Below, piece by piece: positions 28,278 to 36,906 of a DNA stretch of 64,000 bases. The notes below the pieces were generated by a model. That model had not been told where the DNA came from. It saw only the letters and a program-made list of their open reading frames with translations, and ran no database searches. Origin of the DNA: DUZB01 sp963747555 (GTDB lineage Bacteria; Desulfobacterota; DSM-4660; Desulfatiglandales; Desulfatiglandaceae). A program made the translations under genes and the position numbers. The first letter of the stretch is position 1, and each line of letters opens with the position of its first letter. The stretch is from contig CAVVFZ010000021.1 of NCBI GenBank assembly GCA_963747555.1, positions 124,001 to 188,000 of the forward strand. Reading direction: 5' to 3'.

Positions 28278-29882
28278 CTATTTCGGCACAGCCTTGCCGG
28301 AACGATGGATTCCTAATTTCTTCATTTTTGCCTGGAGGGTCGTTCTCTTTAGACCCAGAACCTCGGCGGCGCCGCCCAGTCCGGCGACGCGCCAGCCGGT
28401 CTTCTCCAGCACGTCCACGATATGCCTGCGCTCCATATCTTCGAGGTTACCTGTGGCAGCTGGTTCGAGGGACGCACGACCAGGCAGATGCACATCCAGG
28501 ATTTTACCCTTACTCAAAATCATGGCGTGCTCGATCACATTCCTCAGTTCCCTTACGTTTCCAGGCCAGGAATAGGCTTGAAGGTTTTGCATGGCTCTTT
28601 TTGGAATGCTTTCTATCTCTTTTCCCATTTTCTTTTGAAATTCTTTGACAAACGTCCGGACCAGGAGAGGAATATCTTCGGATCGCTCACGGAGGGGTGG
28701 TATCACAATGGGAAACACGTTCAGCCGGTAGAAGAGATCCTTCCTGAATTTCCCGTCCCTCACTTCTTGCTCAATGTCTCGATTGGTGGCGGCAATGATG
28801 CGGGCATTGATGTGCAGGGACCTCGTCGAGCCCAACCGCTCGAACTTGCCTTCCTCAAGGACCCGGAGCAGCTTGCTTTGCAGATCAAGAGGAAGCTCTC
28901 CGATCTCATCCAGAAAAAGCGTGGAGCCGTCGGCAATTTCGAATCGACCGATCATCTGGGTCATGGCGCCCGTGTAGGCGCCTTTTTCCCGGCCGAACAG
29001 CTCACTCTCAATCAGCGTGGGTGGAAGCGAAGCGCAGTTGATGGTTATCAGCGGCCGGTCTTTCCGTGAACTCATGCGGTGGATAGCCATGGCCAGCAAT
29101 TCTTTTCCCGTTCCGGTCTCCCCAAGGAGCAAAACTGTAGAGTCCGTCCCGGCAACCTGCTCCACCTTATGCAGGACTTTCCTGATGGCAAGGCTTTGCC
29201 CCACAATGTCTTTATGCTCAAGCAGAAGTTTGACCTCCTCCTTCAGATAAAGATTCTCCCGCTCGAGCCTTTGTTTGAGGATGTCAATCTCACGGAGCCG
29301 TTCCTGAAGCTGTTCCTCCATCCGCCCGCGGGCGAGGGCGTTGGCAAATACCTGCGCGATAAGCTTGAACCCCGTGACCACGGTCTCCGGCCAGTCTCTC
29401 TCTTCGCCCATGACAGCGAAGGTCAACAAGCCAAACACCGGCCCTTCTCCAGTTGACAACGGAACTATCACCGTGGAAACGGTACCGTATGAGACAAAAT
29501 TCTCCCTGTCACGGTCTGCCTCCAATGGAAGGTCGGCAATTTTCGAAATGGTAAGCGTTTCCCCGTTCAGGATCTTCTCTGCCGCCCATGGAAAGAAATC
29601 CCTCACATTCATTCGCTCAGCAGGTGGACGACTTCCCGGAGGCTGGTGAATATGTGTCAGCAGCATCGTATCAGACTCTTGTTCAGGGACCTGCCAAAGT
29701 GTGGAACGATCAAGATCGAGGTATTCGCAGATGCGGCGCTGGGCGTCTTCGATTTCGCCGTCTATGCGGTCAGCCGGCAGGTTGATAAAATGGGCGGAAA
29801 GCTCGGCCAGGAGCGTCTCAAACTTCAGCCGTTTCTTCAGGTCCTCCTCTTCTGCAATCAGATTTTCCTTTGCTCTTGCCAT
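28278..29882 (-). CDS. Sigma-54-dependent transcriptional activator (GAF-AAA-HTH), copy A
   Basis: 534 residues. Domains in order: N-terminal GAF-like sensor domain (FETLLAELSAHFINL, ICEYLDLDRSTLWQV) ~20-190; coiled-coil (~195-225); AAA+ domain ~227-460 with Walker A GETGTGKELL, a GAYTGA in place of the usual GAFTGA, Walker B TLFLDEIGEL, and NVRELRNVIEHA; C-terminal Fis-type HTH (AAEVLGLKRTTLQAKMKKLGI). It activates sigma-54 promoters in response to a signal sensed by the GAF domain; the signal is not known. The ABM gene follows on the same strand. Paralogue at 43412-45514. Confidence 0.93.
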   Translation of the reverse strand: MARAKENLIAEEEDLKKRLKFETLLAELSAHFINLPADRIDGEIEDAQRRICEYLDLDRSTLWQVPEQESDTMLLTHIHQPPGSRPPAERMNVRDFFPWAAEKILNGETLTISKIADLPLEADRDRENFVSYGTVSTVIVPLSTGEGPVFGLLTFAVMGEERDWPETVVTGFKLIAQVFANALARGRMEEQLQERLREIDILKQRLERENLYLKEEVKLLLEHKDIVGQSLAIRKVLHKVEQVAGTDSTVLLLGETGTGKELLAMAIHRMSSRKDRPLITINCASLPPTLIESELFGREKGAYTGAMTQMIGRFEIADGSTLFLDEIGELPLDLQSKLLRVLEEGKFERLGSTRSLHINARIIAATNRDIEQEVRDGKFRKDLFYRLNVFPIVIPPLRERSEDIPLLVRTFVKEFQKKMGKEIESIPKRAMQNLQAYSWPGNVRELRNVIEHAMILSKGKILDVHLPGRASLEPAATGNLEDMERRHIVDVLEKTGWRVAGLGGAAEVLGLKRTTLQAKMKKLGIHRSGKAVPK

Positions 29883-29895
29883 GTCGATTTCCTAC

Positions 29896-29926
29896 CACAT
29901 TCACTCCAAATCAGCAAACGACAAAA
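29896..29926. repeat. 31-bp repeat upstream of sigma-54 regulator, copy A
   Basis: A 31-base sequence containing TCACTCCAAATCAGC occurs exactly here, 14 bases upstream of regulator A's start, and again at 45690-45720 upstream of regulator B. It may be part of the duplicated promoter region. Confidence 0.8.
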
Positions 29927-30005
29927 CGAAGACACAAAGAAGGACAAGGGAGACAGGCACTTTTTTCCTGATTGTTTTTTGATCTGTTTTGCGGATCCTC
30001 CATCG

Positions 30006-30161
30006 ATGACATCCTCCCCTCTTTTAAAGCTGGCTGCTGGTGAGAAAATTGAACAGATAACTGAAGCTCACCCAAGACTTACGCTGGAAGCTATTCGGGC
30101 AGTGTTATCATTCGACGCCGAGGCTTTGAAGGCCGATGTGTTTTATTCTCTGTTCACCTGA
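30006..30161 (+). pseudogene. DUF433 antitoxin-like C-terminal fragment
   Basis: 51 codons: LLKLAAGEKIEQITEAHPRLTLEAIRAVL then FDAEALKADVFYSL. This corresponds to the C-terminal half of DUF433 proteins (typical ...EEILEDYPHLTREDIRAAL...), which are often paired with a DUF5615 toxin. The N-terminal half and any toxin are missing. It is the only plus-strand coding signal here and lies at the edge of a duplicated block. Confidence 0.55.
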
Positions 30162-30289
30162 TCTTATTCAAAACAGTATTCACCTCCAAATCGAAGACAA
30201 CCGCCTGGCTCACAATTACGGCAAATACCGCTTTGCAGTTTCAATCAGCCTCCCGGGCCGAAAAGCGGCTTTGTCTCAATGAAGCCTGT

Positions 30290-31571
30290 TTATTGCCGTG
30301 CCGGCAGGAGTTGATTTTGCGCCTTTGTATGCAATTTCCAGCCCATTCCTTCCAATTTGCTGCGCGCCATTGTACTGAAATCACCCGAGACCCAGAACTC
30401 TAATCCCGTTCCCTTTCGAGCGTTTCGCTTCTTCCAGTAAAGAACCTGTCAGACCGGCCAACTTTTCACTCCATATGATATGATCGCTTGGCAGAACCAC
30501 AACGATGGTCCCATCTTTTTTTTCCGCACGTGCCAATCGGGCTATGGGAGTCAGGTGCTTAAGAGGGGATATATGCTTGTGATAACCGGCAGTCATAACT
30601 ACTGATTCCGTAATGATCCTGGCCATGACCGGGTCACCCGCCTGAAGGGCGATCTTCAGGTACAACTCCCGGTTGTCCACACCCTTCATGGAATCAAGAG
30701 CTGCAACCATCACTGTCTGCAGAGCCGGCGAAAATTGGGGATTGTTGAGGAAAAGCTCAATGGTATCCTCATTCATACCCATTCCCAACAACTTGTTCTT
30801 ATTTTGCAGCCAGAGTTCAGAAGCAGGTGTCGTGTTAATCGCTTCGTTCAGGAGTCGGGCAGTACCGGAGGTTGTCAAGACCAAACCCCCGACGCCGGGT
30901 ACGGCACTTGTCGCCACTCCCACACTAATTCCGCCTAAATAGTCTGCCCAGGCCAGCCTGTCCAGTTCGGTTTGCAGGACCTTGTTCCGCGAGTACATGT
31001 TGACTCCAAACTTACTGGCAATCTGGCCCTTGGACTTGGAAAAACCAATCAGCTGTTCCGCCTTGTTGTCCTCGGCTCCGGTCGTCTCACGTTTTCCCAC
31101 CGTTCCCACCGCCCGGTTGAACAAACTACCCACTCCGGAGGCTGCGCTTTCAAAAGTTCCCATGGGGTCACTAACCAGATTTTTCACCCCGGCAACGGTG
31201 TTTTTGCCGGACTGTTTTAGCGATTCAATGGCTATATCATCGGTTTTTATTTTTTTCATTGCGGCAATTGCTTCAATTTCCCGGACAAGGATCAGCAAAG
31301 AACTGGTGCCGGTTACCTGGAAATTGCCAAAGGAAGAATGGACGTTATAGTGATTGAGAAAACCATCGTTATGCACCTTGTCATCCACCGTATAATGATC
31401 ACCTTTGAGAACTTCAGCCGGGAGAAAAGACCGCGCTTTAAGAATTCCCGGTTTTTCAAATTCAGCCAGAACGGCTTTCGGTATGATAACCTGCAACAGG
31501 CAAAGGAAAATAAAACAACAAAAAGTGGTACAATAAACTCCTGCCATATCTATTTTTTTGTAGCTCATCAT
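30290..31571 (-). CDS. Unrecognised secreted protein, copy A (C-terminal frameshift)
   Basis: About 425 residues if restored. Signal peptide or membrane anchor (TTFCCFIFLCLLQVI...AVLA) at the N-terminus; then EVLKGDHYTVDDKV, SSLLILVREIEAIAAMKKI, a Gly/Ser-rich hydrophobic stretch (SVGVATSAVPGVGGLVLTTSG), LGMGMNEDTIELFLNN, and PIARLARAEKKDGTIVVVLPSDHIIWSEKL. I do not recognise the family. As sequenced it stops at 30381 after RVLGLG because of an extra G; the second copy (60265-61591) has GDFSTMAR there, and without the extra base this copy ends near 30290. Start: GGAGG five bases before MMSYKK. Confidence 0.6.
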
Positions 31572-31620
31572 GGATGCCTCCGTATAATGATTCAAAACAT
31601 GATCAGACAAATTGAAGCGA

Positions 31621-32019
31621 TTATTTCAATTTTTTCCTGATTGCCCAGAGAAGTCGGCTCCCTAAGACAATCGCCGTTAGGCAGCCAAGATGCCCCGAAT
31701 ATGGAGATCCCCGAGACCTGTGGCGGAAAGGCCCGGCTCAACAACATGCTCGACCCCATGAACAGCGATGCGATCAACAGCCCTGCCATCTTTCCAACTT
31801 TATGTATGTCGTCCCCATCTCAGTCAATGCGAGTCGCAGGCGCACAGGCAGGGGCATATCTTTAATCAGCTGTGTTTCCGGGCTGGCCAGCATGTTCCGA
31901 ATGGTCTGAAACGGGATTTGCTTGAGCCAATCAGCCATGCTGTACCGGGAGATTATCTTCATGATCTCCCCTAAACGCTTTGCCTGTTTCTTTTTTGAAA
32001 TCAGATTGAAAAAATCCAT
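31621..32019 (-). pseudogene. UbiB/AarF (ABC1) kinase with large internal deletion
   Basis: The first ~75 codons read MDFFNLISKKKQAKRLGEI...YSMADWLKQIP...PVRLRLALTEMGTTYIKL, the N-terminus of ABC1/UbiB kinases. This joins, in another frame, AGLLIASLFMGSSMLLSR, a TM segment, and VLGSRLLWAIRKK, the C-terminal membrane anchor. The whole kinase core (~350 residues with the KxGQ and DFG motifs) is missing and the junction is out of frame. Non-functional remnant. Confidence 0.75.
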
Positions 32020-32043
32020 TTGATATGCCTACTCTTACAGTTC

Positions 32044-32880
32044 TCAGAGCCACTTCACGTCGACGGGCTTACGCGCCGGGATCCGCAGGAAGGTCTCGGC
32101 GGGGTACCCGAGCAGGATGGTTCCGAAGGACACGGTTCCTTCCGGCAGCCCCAGGAGCTCGATCAAAGGCGGGTACGCCTGGGCGGCGGTGTTGATGCCG
32201 CCGCTCCAGCTGCTGCCAAGGCCGAGGGCGTGTGCCGCCAGCTGGGCGTAGGCCAAGGCGATCGTGGCGGCCTGGGGCGCGGTGCGCTCGTCCTTCGGCG
32301 CCCAGGCCTGGATGAAGCAAGGCGCCCCTCGGGAAATCTGATCGTGACCAGAATCCCATGCGCCGGTGAAGAGCTCAAGCTTGGCCTCCTTGTACAGTGC
32401 CGGGTTCGACTGTCGGACGCTCTTCATCCAGTCGATGGACATCTGGGCGATACGACGAACTTGCTCCGGGTCGCTGATCACGACCCAGCGCACGATTTGC
32501 CGGTTCCCTCCGTTCGGGGCAAAGCGGGCCGCGTTCAGGCACTGCAGGATCTTTTCCTTCTCCACAGGCGTGTTCACGTAAACACGGACCGAGCGTCTCG
32601 AGACCAGGAACTGCCTGGCCTCATCCCATCTGGGGATCAGATGAACATCGATCGGCCCACAGTCCTCGGGGCCCATCGCGCGCTGATGCATCGCCCCGGT
32701 CGGGCAGACGGTCACGCAGTGGCCGCAGTCAATACAGAGGTCCCACGCGTTTTCGATGGGAACGGGGAAATCCGTTTTGGTAATTAAACCGCCGGGGCAG
32801 GTACGGATACAGTTTCCGCAGGTAATGCATAAACTCTCATCCACCTTGATAATCGTTTCTAAATTGTAGGGCATTGTCAT
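32044..32880 (-). CDS. Nitroreductase-family protein with N-terminal ferredoxin domain
   Basis: 278 residues from MTMPYNL. Two 4Fe-4S sites (CITCGNCIRTCP and CIDCGHCVTVCP) within the first ~65 residues, then a nitroreductase fold starting SRRSVRVYVNTPVEKEKI with FAPNGGNRQ and GLPEGTVSFGTILLGYP. Ferredoxin-linked, FMN-dependent reductase; substrate unknown. GGAG before the ATG decides the start over an upstream ATG at 32907. The 3' half of the gene is markedly GC-richer than the 5' half and the neighbours. Confidence 0.88.
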   Translation of the reverse strand: MTMPYNLETIIKVDESLCITCGNCIRTCPGGLITKTDFPVPIENAWDLCIDCGHCVTVCPTGAMHQRAMGPEDCGPIDVHLIPRWDEARQFLVSRRSVRVYVNTPVEKEKILQCLNAARFAPNGGNRQIVRWVVISDPEQVRRIAQMSIDWMKSVRQSNPALYKEAKLELFTGAWDSGHDQISRGAPCFIQAWAPKDERTAPQAATIALAYAQLAAHALGLGSSWSGGINTAAQAYPPLIELLGLPEGTVSFGTILLGYPAETFLRIPARKPVDVKWL

Positions 32881-32893
32881 TTTTGGCTCCTCC

Positions 32894-33346
32894 TCATAGT
32901 TCCGCATCCTGACCCAGATGCTTGTCCCAGTATCTTCTCAACAGTCCGCTTAAAATCGTATAGAGAAAACCGGTCGTAAGACCAAACATCAACACTCCGT
33001 TTGTCGCCTCCAGAGCACCAAGAAGGCGCCTCTTTTCGCTCATCACAATGTCTCCATAGCCTAACGTCGAGAAGTTGACAACCGAGTGATAAAACGCCGT
33101 GGCGAAGTCCTTGAATTCACCGACGGCAAAAAACAATCCGGCCCAGACGGTCACCTGAATAAGAATTCCAGCCAGCATAATGAGCATAACCGCGGTAAGA
33201 AGCGACGACACCCAAATAAGTGTAAGTTTCATGACCCCTCTTTTTTCTAAGACAATAAGGAGTCTCAGCGCGGCACCAACGATGACGCACTGGATTGCCA
33301 GACAAACCGCCATGCTCATTAGACCGATTATGAGATTTTCATGCAT
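32894..33346 (-). CDS. Two-TM potassium channel protein, copy A
   Basis: 150 residues. N-terminal TM (~5-30), a second TM region, a pore helix and selectivity filter STLGYGDIV (usual TVGYGD with V replaced by L), and a last TM (GVLMFGLTTGFLYTIL). Ion_trans_2-type channel in the inner membrane. It lies between CorA and the nitroreductase genes; the stop codon of the CorA-like gene lies 10 bases upstream. A second copy is at 61707-62150. Confidence 0.85.
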   Translation of the reverse strand: MHENLIIGLMSMAVCLAIQCVIVGAALRLLIVLEKRGVMKLTLIWVSSLLTAVMLIMLAGILIQVTVWAGLFFAVGEFKDFATAFYHSVVNFSTLGYGDIVMSEKRRLLGALEATNGVLMFGLTTGFLYTILSGLLRRYWDKHLGQDAEL

Positions 33347-33355
33347 GAGATGCTC

Positions 33356-34324
33356 TTAATCGAACCAGCCCCCTCTTCTGAAGAAGAGGTACATGCCGAG
33401 GGCGATCAGGGCCATAAGGCCTAAAGCGATTGGATAGGAAAAAGTGAATTTCAACTCCGGCATGGTCTCGAAATTCATACCCCAAATTCCAGCCAGAAGG
33501 GTCAATGGCATAAAGATCGCCGACAGAATCGTGAGTATGCCGAGTTTTCGGTTTGTCCTGTCCTGTGCGTGCATCTGAAAGCCGGAGCGCAGCTCGCCGA
33601 TACGTCCATCCAGCCAGTCCAGAGCTCTGTCGGCCGCCTCCAGATTAACCAACGCACAATCCATGTATTCCCGCGAATCTTTGAGTTTGAAAAAGGGCTT
33701 ATCAGTTCCTCCCAACGCCCGTAAGGAGGGCACTTGGTCGCTGACCACCGCGCCGAGCGAAAGGAGATCGGATCGCATGTCCAATATTTCCTCCGCCTCG
33801 ACCGTGTCGGGATCACGATCCATCCGCTCTTCCAGCGTGAAAACCGATTTTCGCAGCTCGGCTGCGCGCCGCAGGCATTCCAGCGATATGGAGATCATCA
33901 CCGCGGAAATAAGCGCCGAGATACTGCGGTCCGGGAGCCAGCTTTCCGCCGCCTTCAGCGCATCGAGCCGTTGCGGACTCATGACGAACTCACGGCGCAC
34001 CGTGACCATCAGGTTCTCCCTGCACAGAAACAGGATATGATCGGCCTCACACGGGACGTCCGCGCCCACCAAGACCGGAATCACCAGAAGGATCTCTTTC
34101 TTGAGGGGATAGAAACCGGGACGATCCCGCGCCTCAAGACAGATCTTTCGAGAGAGCCCAACGACTTCGAGTCTATCCAACCACGCTTCCAGTTCGTCCG
34201 GCTCGGGGGCCTGCAGATCGAGCCATATCCTCGCAGCCGCGTTTTGAGACATTTCAACCAGCTCTTCGGCAGCGACCGGGGCCAGCTGCAATGCCGCGGT
34301 GATCTGAAAACCATTGATTATCAT
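33356..34324 (-). CDS. CorA-family divalent cation transporter
   Basis: 322 residues. A long cytosolic N-terminus ends in a helical stalk; the first TM segment (ILSAIFMPLTLLAGIWGMNF) contains the CorA signature GMN, with a second TM (PIALGLMALIALGMYLFF) and a charged tail (RRGGWFD). Mg2+, Co2+ or Zn2+ transport. The ATG overlaps the stop of the upstream PqiC-like gene (ATGA), so it may be translated from the same mRNA. In the second copy of this block (60-64 kb) this gene is deleted. Confidence 0.9.
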   Translation of the reverse strand: MIINGFQITAALQLAPVAAEELVEMSQNAAARIWLDLQAPEPDELEAWLDRLEVVGLSRKICLEARDRPGFYPLKKEILLVIPVLVGADVPCEADHILFLCRENLMVTVRREFVMSPQRLDALKAAESWLPDRSISALISAVMISISLECLRRAAELRKSVFTLEERMDRDPDTVEAEEILDMRSDLLSLGAVVSDQVPSLRALGGTDKPFFKLKDSREYMDCALVNLEAADRALDWLDGRIGELRSGFQMHAQDRTNRKLGILTILSAIFMPLTLLAGIWGMNFETMPELKFTFSYPIALGLMALIALGMYLFFRRGGWFD

Positions 34325-34950
34325 TTTTGTAAGGACTGAATAGCCGAGGCGATTTCACGACTGAACGCCGTTAGGGTCTGGTTCTGGGCCTCAACCACCC
34401 CGGGAAAACCGGTTCCCGAAACCGGAGCGCGAAAAACGGATTTACGCGTTATGTCATGGGTGCTGTCGTCCGAGCCTTTTACCGTCCAAAAGGCGGTTAA
34501 CACCGCCTCTTGTCCGGGCACGCAGTCAAATCGGGTGACATCGATGATGACCTGATAATTCACATCTTTCGCCCCCTCTCGATCATACCCGTACACCTTG
34601 GGGGTTTTCAGCAGCGAGGAGAGATCTTCCAGCAACACTCTGTAAAAGCTGTCCCGCAGCGATTCCCCCCAACGATTGAATTCATCCAGAGCCATTTCGT
34701 TCTTTCCGGCAACCGTAACCATCTGGATACGATCCAGATAGCCGGGCAGGCTAACGGGACCCACAAGAACAGATACGCTCTTTTCGCTCTCCGCGGAGGG
34801 TAAGCTTCCTCCAGAACCCTCCATGGAATGCAGCATGTAAAACGTTGCGGGTCCACTGCTGCCGGTGCATCCGCCCAGCATCACGCCAAGAACACCCAGC
34901 AAAAGTACTCCAACACAATATACGCTCCGAAACCTTTTTCCTGCCCTCAT
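34321..34950 (-). CDS. PqiC/DUF330-family Mla-associated lipoprotein
   Basis: 209 residues. Lipobox GVMLGGCTGSSGP; then TFYMLHSMEG, VLVGPVSLPGYLDR, NRWGESLRDSFYRVLLEDLS and ending FSREIASAIQSLQK, as in the ABC-type transport auxiliary lipoprotein family (PqiC/YmbA). It pairs with MCE proteins in the periplasm. It overlaps the MlaD stop by four bases and the CorA start by four bases. Confidence 0.88.
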   Translation of the reverse strand: MRAGKRFRSVYCVGVLLLGVLGVMLGGCTGSSGPATFYMLHSMEGSGGSLPSAESEKSVSVLVGPVSLPGYLDRIQMVTVAGKNEMALDEFNRWGESLRDSFYRVLLEDLSSLLKTPKVYGYDREGAKDVNYQVIIDVTRFDCVPGQEAVLTAFWTVKGSDDSTHDITRKSVFRAPVSGTGFPGVVEAQNQTLTAFSREIASAIQSLQK

Positions 34951-36029
34951 TTTGCGCCTCCTTTGCCCCTCAGCAACGATTCCGGGTGTCGCTCCAGAAA
35001 ATCCATCAGCGATTTCAATGATTTGGCTGCCGCTGAAAATTCATCTAATGTTCGGTTCAGTTTGCGACGCGTATCCGAACGATCGCCCACAAAACCATCT
35101 ACACTTACCAGTGCCCTGTCCGCCTGCACCATCGCCTTGCGTGCGGAGATCAGGGTGGCCTGCATTTCTTTCATCACCGGCTTGACCCGATCATCCACGT
35201 CCTCCAGGAGTTTTTTCGCATCGGCGGATACTTCATCCAGATCCTTTGACGCACCCTTCATCAACTTTCGTGCGTCCGCCATGGTTGTCTGCATTCCCTC
35301 CGACAGGGTATCCAACTTTTTATTGAGATTCCCGGTGAGCCCTTTGAGCTCGCCCTGTGCATCAAGAACCAGTTTGTCCGTATTTTCCAGCACCCGATCC
35401 AGCTTTTTACTGGCCCCGTTCAAATTGTGCACCATTTCCTTGATTTCAGGATCACCTAAAATATTATCAAGATTATCCAGGATGTCCCCCAGTTTCGCGA
35501 CAATTTTTTCGATGGGCAGGTTTTGCAGTTTCTGGACCAGTTTGTCCATCCCCGATTTCACGGTAGGTATTTCCGGGTACTTGCTCTCGAGACCGGTCAA
35601 GCGCACCGGGGTTCCCGGAAGAAATTCCACCTCAATCATGGAAGAACCGGTCACGATGCTTTCGAGCCCCAGCCGGGCACGCAGCCCTTTGGCTATCAAA
35701 CCCTTCAAGGATTCGCGAAGATTTTCATTTTTTTTCCCCTCCACCTCCATCCGATCCGGGTCCACCTCGATGACGACAGGAATATCGATGGTCCCTTTCT
35801 TCCGATTGGCTCGCAACACGATGCTGCTCACGGAACCCACCTCAACCCCGTGCCAGACCACCGGCGCGCCCACCTTGAGACCTTTGACCGAACTTTCGAA
35901 AAACATGACAAACTTGTTGGTCTTTTTGAATAGGTCTCCGCTGCCGAAAATAATCACCCCCGCAAGCAACATGGCGATGGAACTGATCACGAAAACGCCG
36001 ATAACGGTTTTACTTGCCTGTTTGGCCAT
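34947..36029 (-). CDS. mlaD: MlaD-like MCE-domain protein
   Basis: 360 residues. N-terminal TM (VIGVFVISSIAMLLAGVIIF), the MCE fold at ~40-140 (SVKGLKVGAPVVWHGVEVG, VVIEVDPDRM, LGLESIVTGSSMIEVEFLPG), then a long helical C-terminus rich in Lys/Leu/Asp, with several coiled-coil repeats. It is longer than E. coli MlaD (183 aa) and is closer to the proteins with an extended helical barrel. Lipid binding in the periplasm for the MlaEF permease. A second, frameshifted copy is at 62849-63932. Confidence 0.92.
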   Translation of the reverse strand: MAKQASKTVIGVFVISSIAMLLAGVIIFGSGDLFKKTNKFVMFFESSVKGLKVGAPVVWHGVEVGSVSSIVLRANRKKGTIDIPVVIEVDPDRMEVEGKKNENLRESLKGLIAKGLRARLGLESIVTGSSMIEVEFLPGTPVRLTGLESKYPEIPTVKSGMDKLVQKLQNLPIEKIVAKLGDILDNLDNILGDPEIKEMVHNLNGASKKLDRVLENTDKLVLDAQGELKGLTGNLNKKLDTLSEGMQTTMADARKLMKGASKDLDEVSADAKKLLEDVDDRVKPVMKEMQATLISARKAMVQADRALVSVDGFVGDRSDTRRKLNRTLDEFSAAAKSLKSLMDFLERHPESLLRGKGGAK

Positions 36030-36073
36030 CTGTTTTCACCCCTCCCGATATTCCCAAATTGTACGTTTTTTCC

Positions 36074-36889
36074 TTAATAAGCCTGACTGCTTTTACAGGC
36101 CGGAGACGGCGCCGAATCCCGGCTTGCATCCCCTTCCGCTTCTCCCCGCCTTAAAAACGTCTGGACCCTCGGATCATGATCTTCCGCCAGGAGCTTGTTG
36201 GGATCGCCGGTAGCGATCATGGTTCGGCTTTCAGGGTCCAGGAATACGGAGTTGTTGCCGATGGCAAAAATACTGGCCAGTTCGTGCGTCACCACCACGA
36301 CGGTGGTATCAAAACTGTCCCTGACCTGCAGAATCAAGTCATCCAGTCGTTTGGCGCTCACCGGATCCAGACCCGCTGACGGTTCATCGAAAAAAAGGAT
36401 CTCAGGATCCAGGGCCATGGCACGTGCCAGGCCGGCCCGCTTGCGCATGCCGCCACTGATTTCCGAAGGATAGAAATCCTCGAAACCGGAGAGCGCCACC
36501 AGGGCTAATTTCAGAGAGACCTGCTCTTTGATTTTCTCCTTGCTCAACTTTGTATACTGCTGCAACGGCAGGGCCACGTTTTCAGCAAGGGTCATGGAAC
36601 TCCACAGGGCCCCGCTCTGGTAAAGGATGCCGATGCTTTTCATCCTTTGTTCGCGTTCCGCCGATGTCGCTTCCCAGAAGTTGAAATCACCGTAGAGGAT
36701 TTCCCCCCTGGCAGGTGGCTTGAGACCGATCATATGCCTCAGAAGCGTGCTTTTCCCGCAGCCGCTTCCCCCCATGATAATAAAGATATCCCCACGGTTT
36801 ATGGTGAAATTCAGGTTCCGCATCACCACAAAATCCCCGTAAGCCATGGTGAGATCCACCGCCGATATACATGGTACTTTGTTTCCCAT
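36074..36889 (-). CDS. mlaF: ABC transporter ATP-binding protein (MlaF)
   Basis: 271 residues from MGNKVPCISAV. Walker A IMGGSGCGKST, Q-loop in YQSGALWSSMT, signature EISGGMRKRAGLARA and Walker B ILFFDEPSAGLDP, the MlaF-specific M-x-K-R variant. Provides energy to the MlaE permease for lipid transport between the membranes. Lies 17 bases after MlaE. The last 20 residues are non-conserved. Confidence 0.93.
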   Translation of the reverse strand: MGNKVPCISAVDLTMAYGDFVVMRNLNFTINRGDIFIIMGGSGCGKSTLLRHMIGLKPPARGEILYGDFNFWEATSAEREQRMKSIGILYQSGALWSSMTLAENVALPLQQYTKLSKEKIKEQVSLKLALVALSGFEDFYPSEISGGMRKRAGLARAMALDPEILFFDEPSAGLDPVSAKRLDDLILQVRDSFDTTVVVVTHELASIFAIGNNSVFLDPESRTMIATGDPNKLLAEDHDPRVQTFLRRGEAEGDASRDSAPSPACKSSQAY

Positions 36890-36906
36890 AATTCTCACAC
36901 CCGATG

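Noticed and set aside
35523..35933. Plus-strand open frames opposite MlaD in both copies (also 63541-63999).
   Set aside because: Shadow frames; their apparent conservation follows from the duplicated minus-strand gene.
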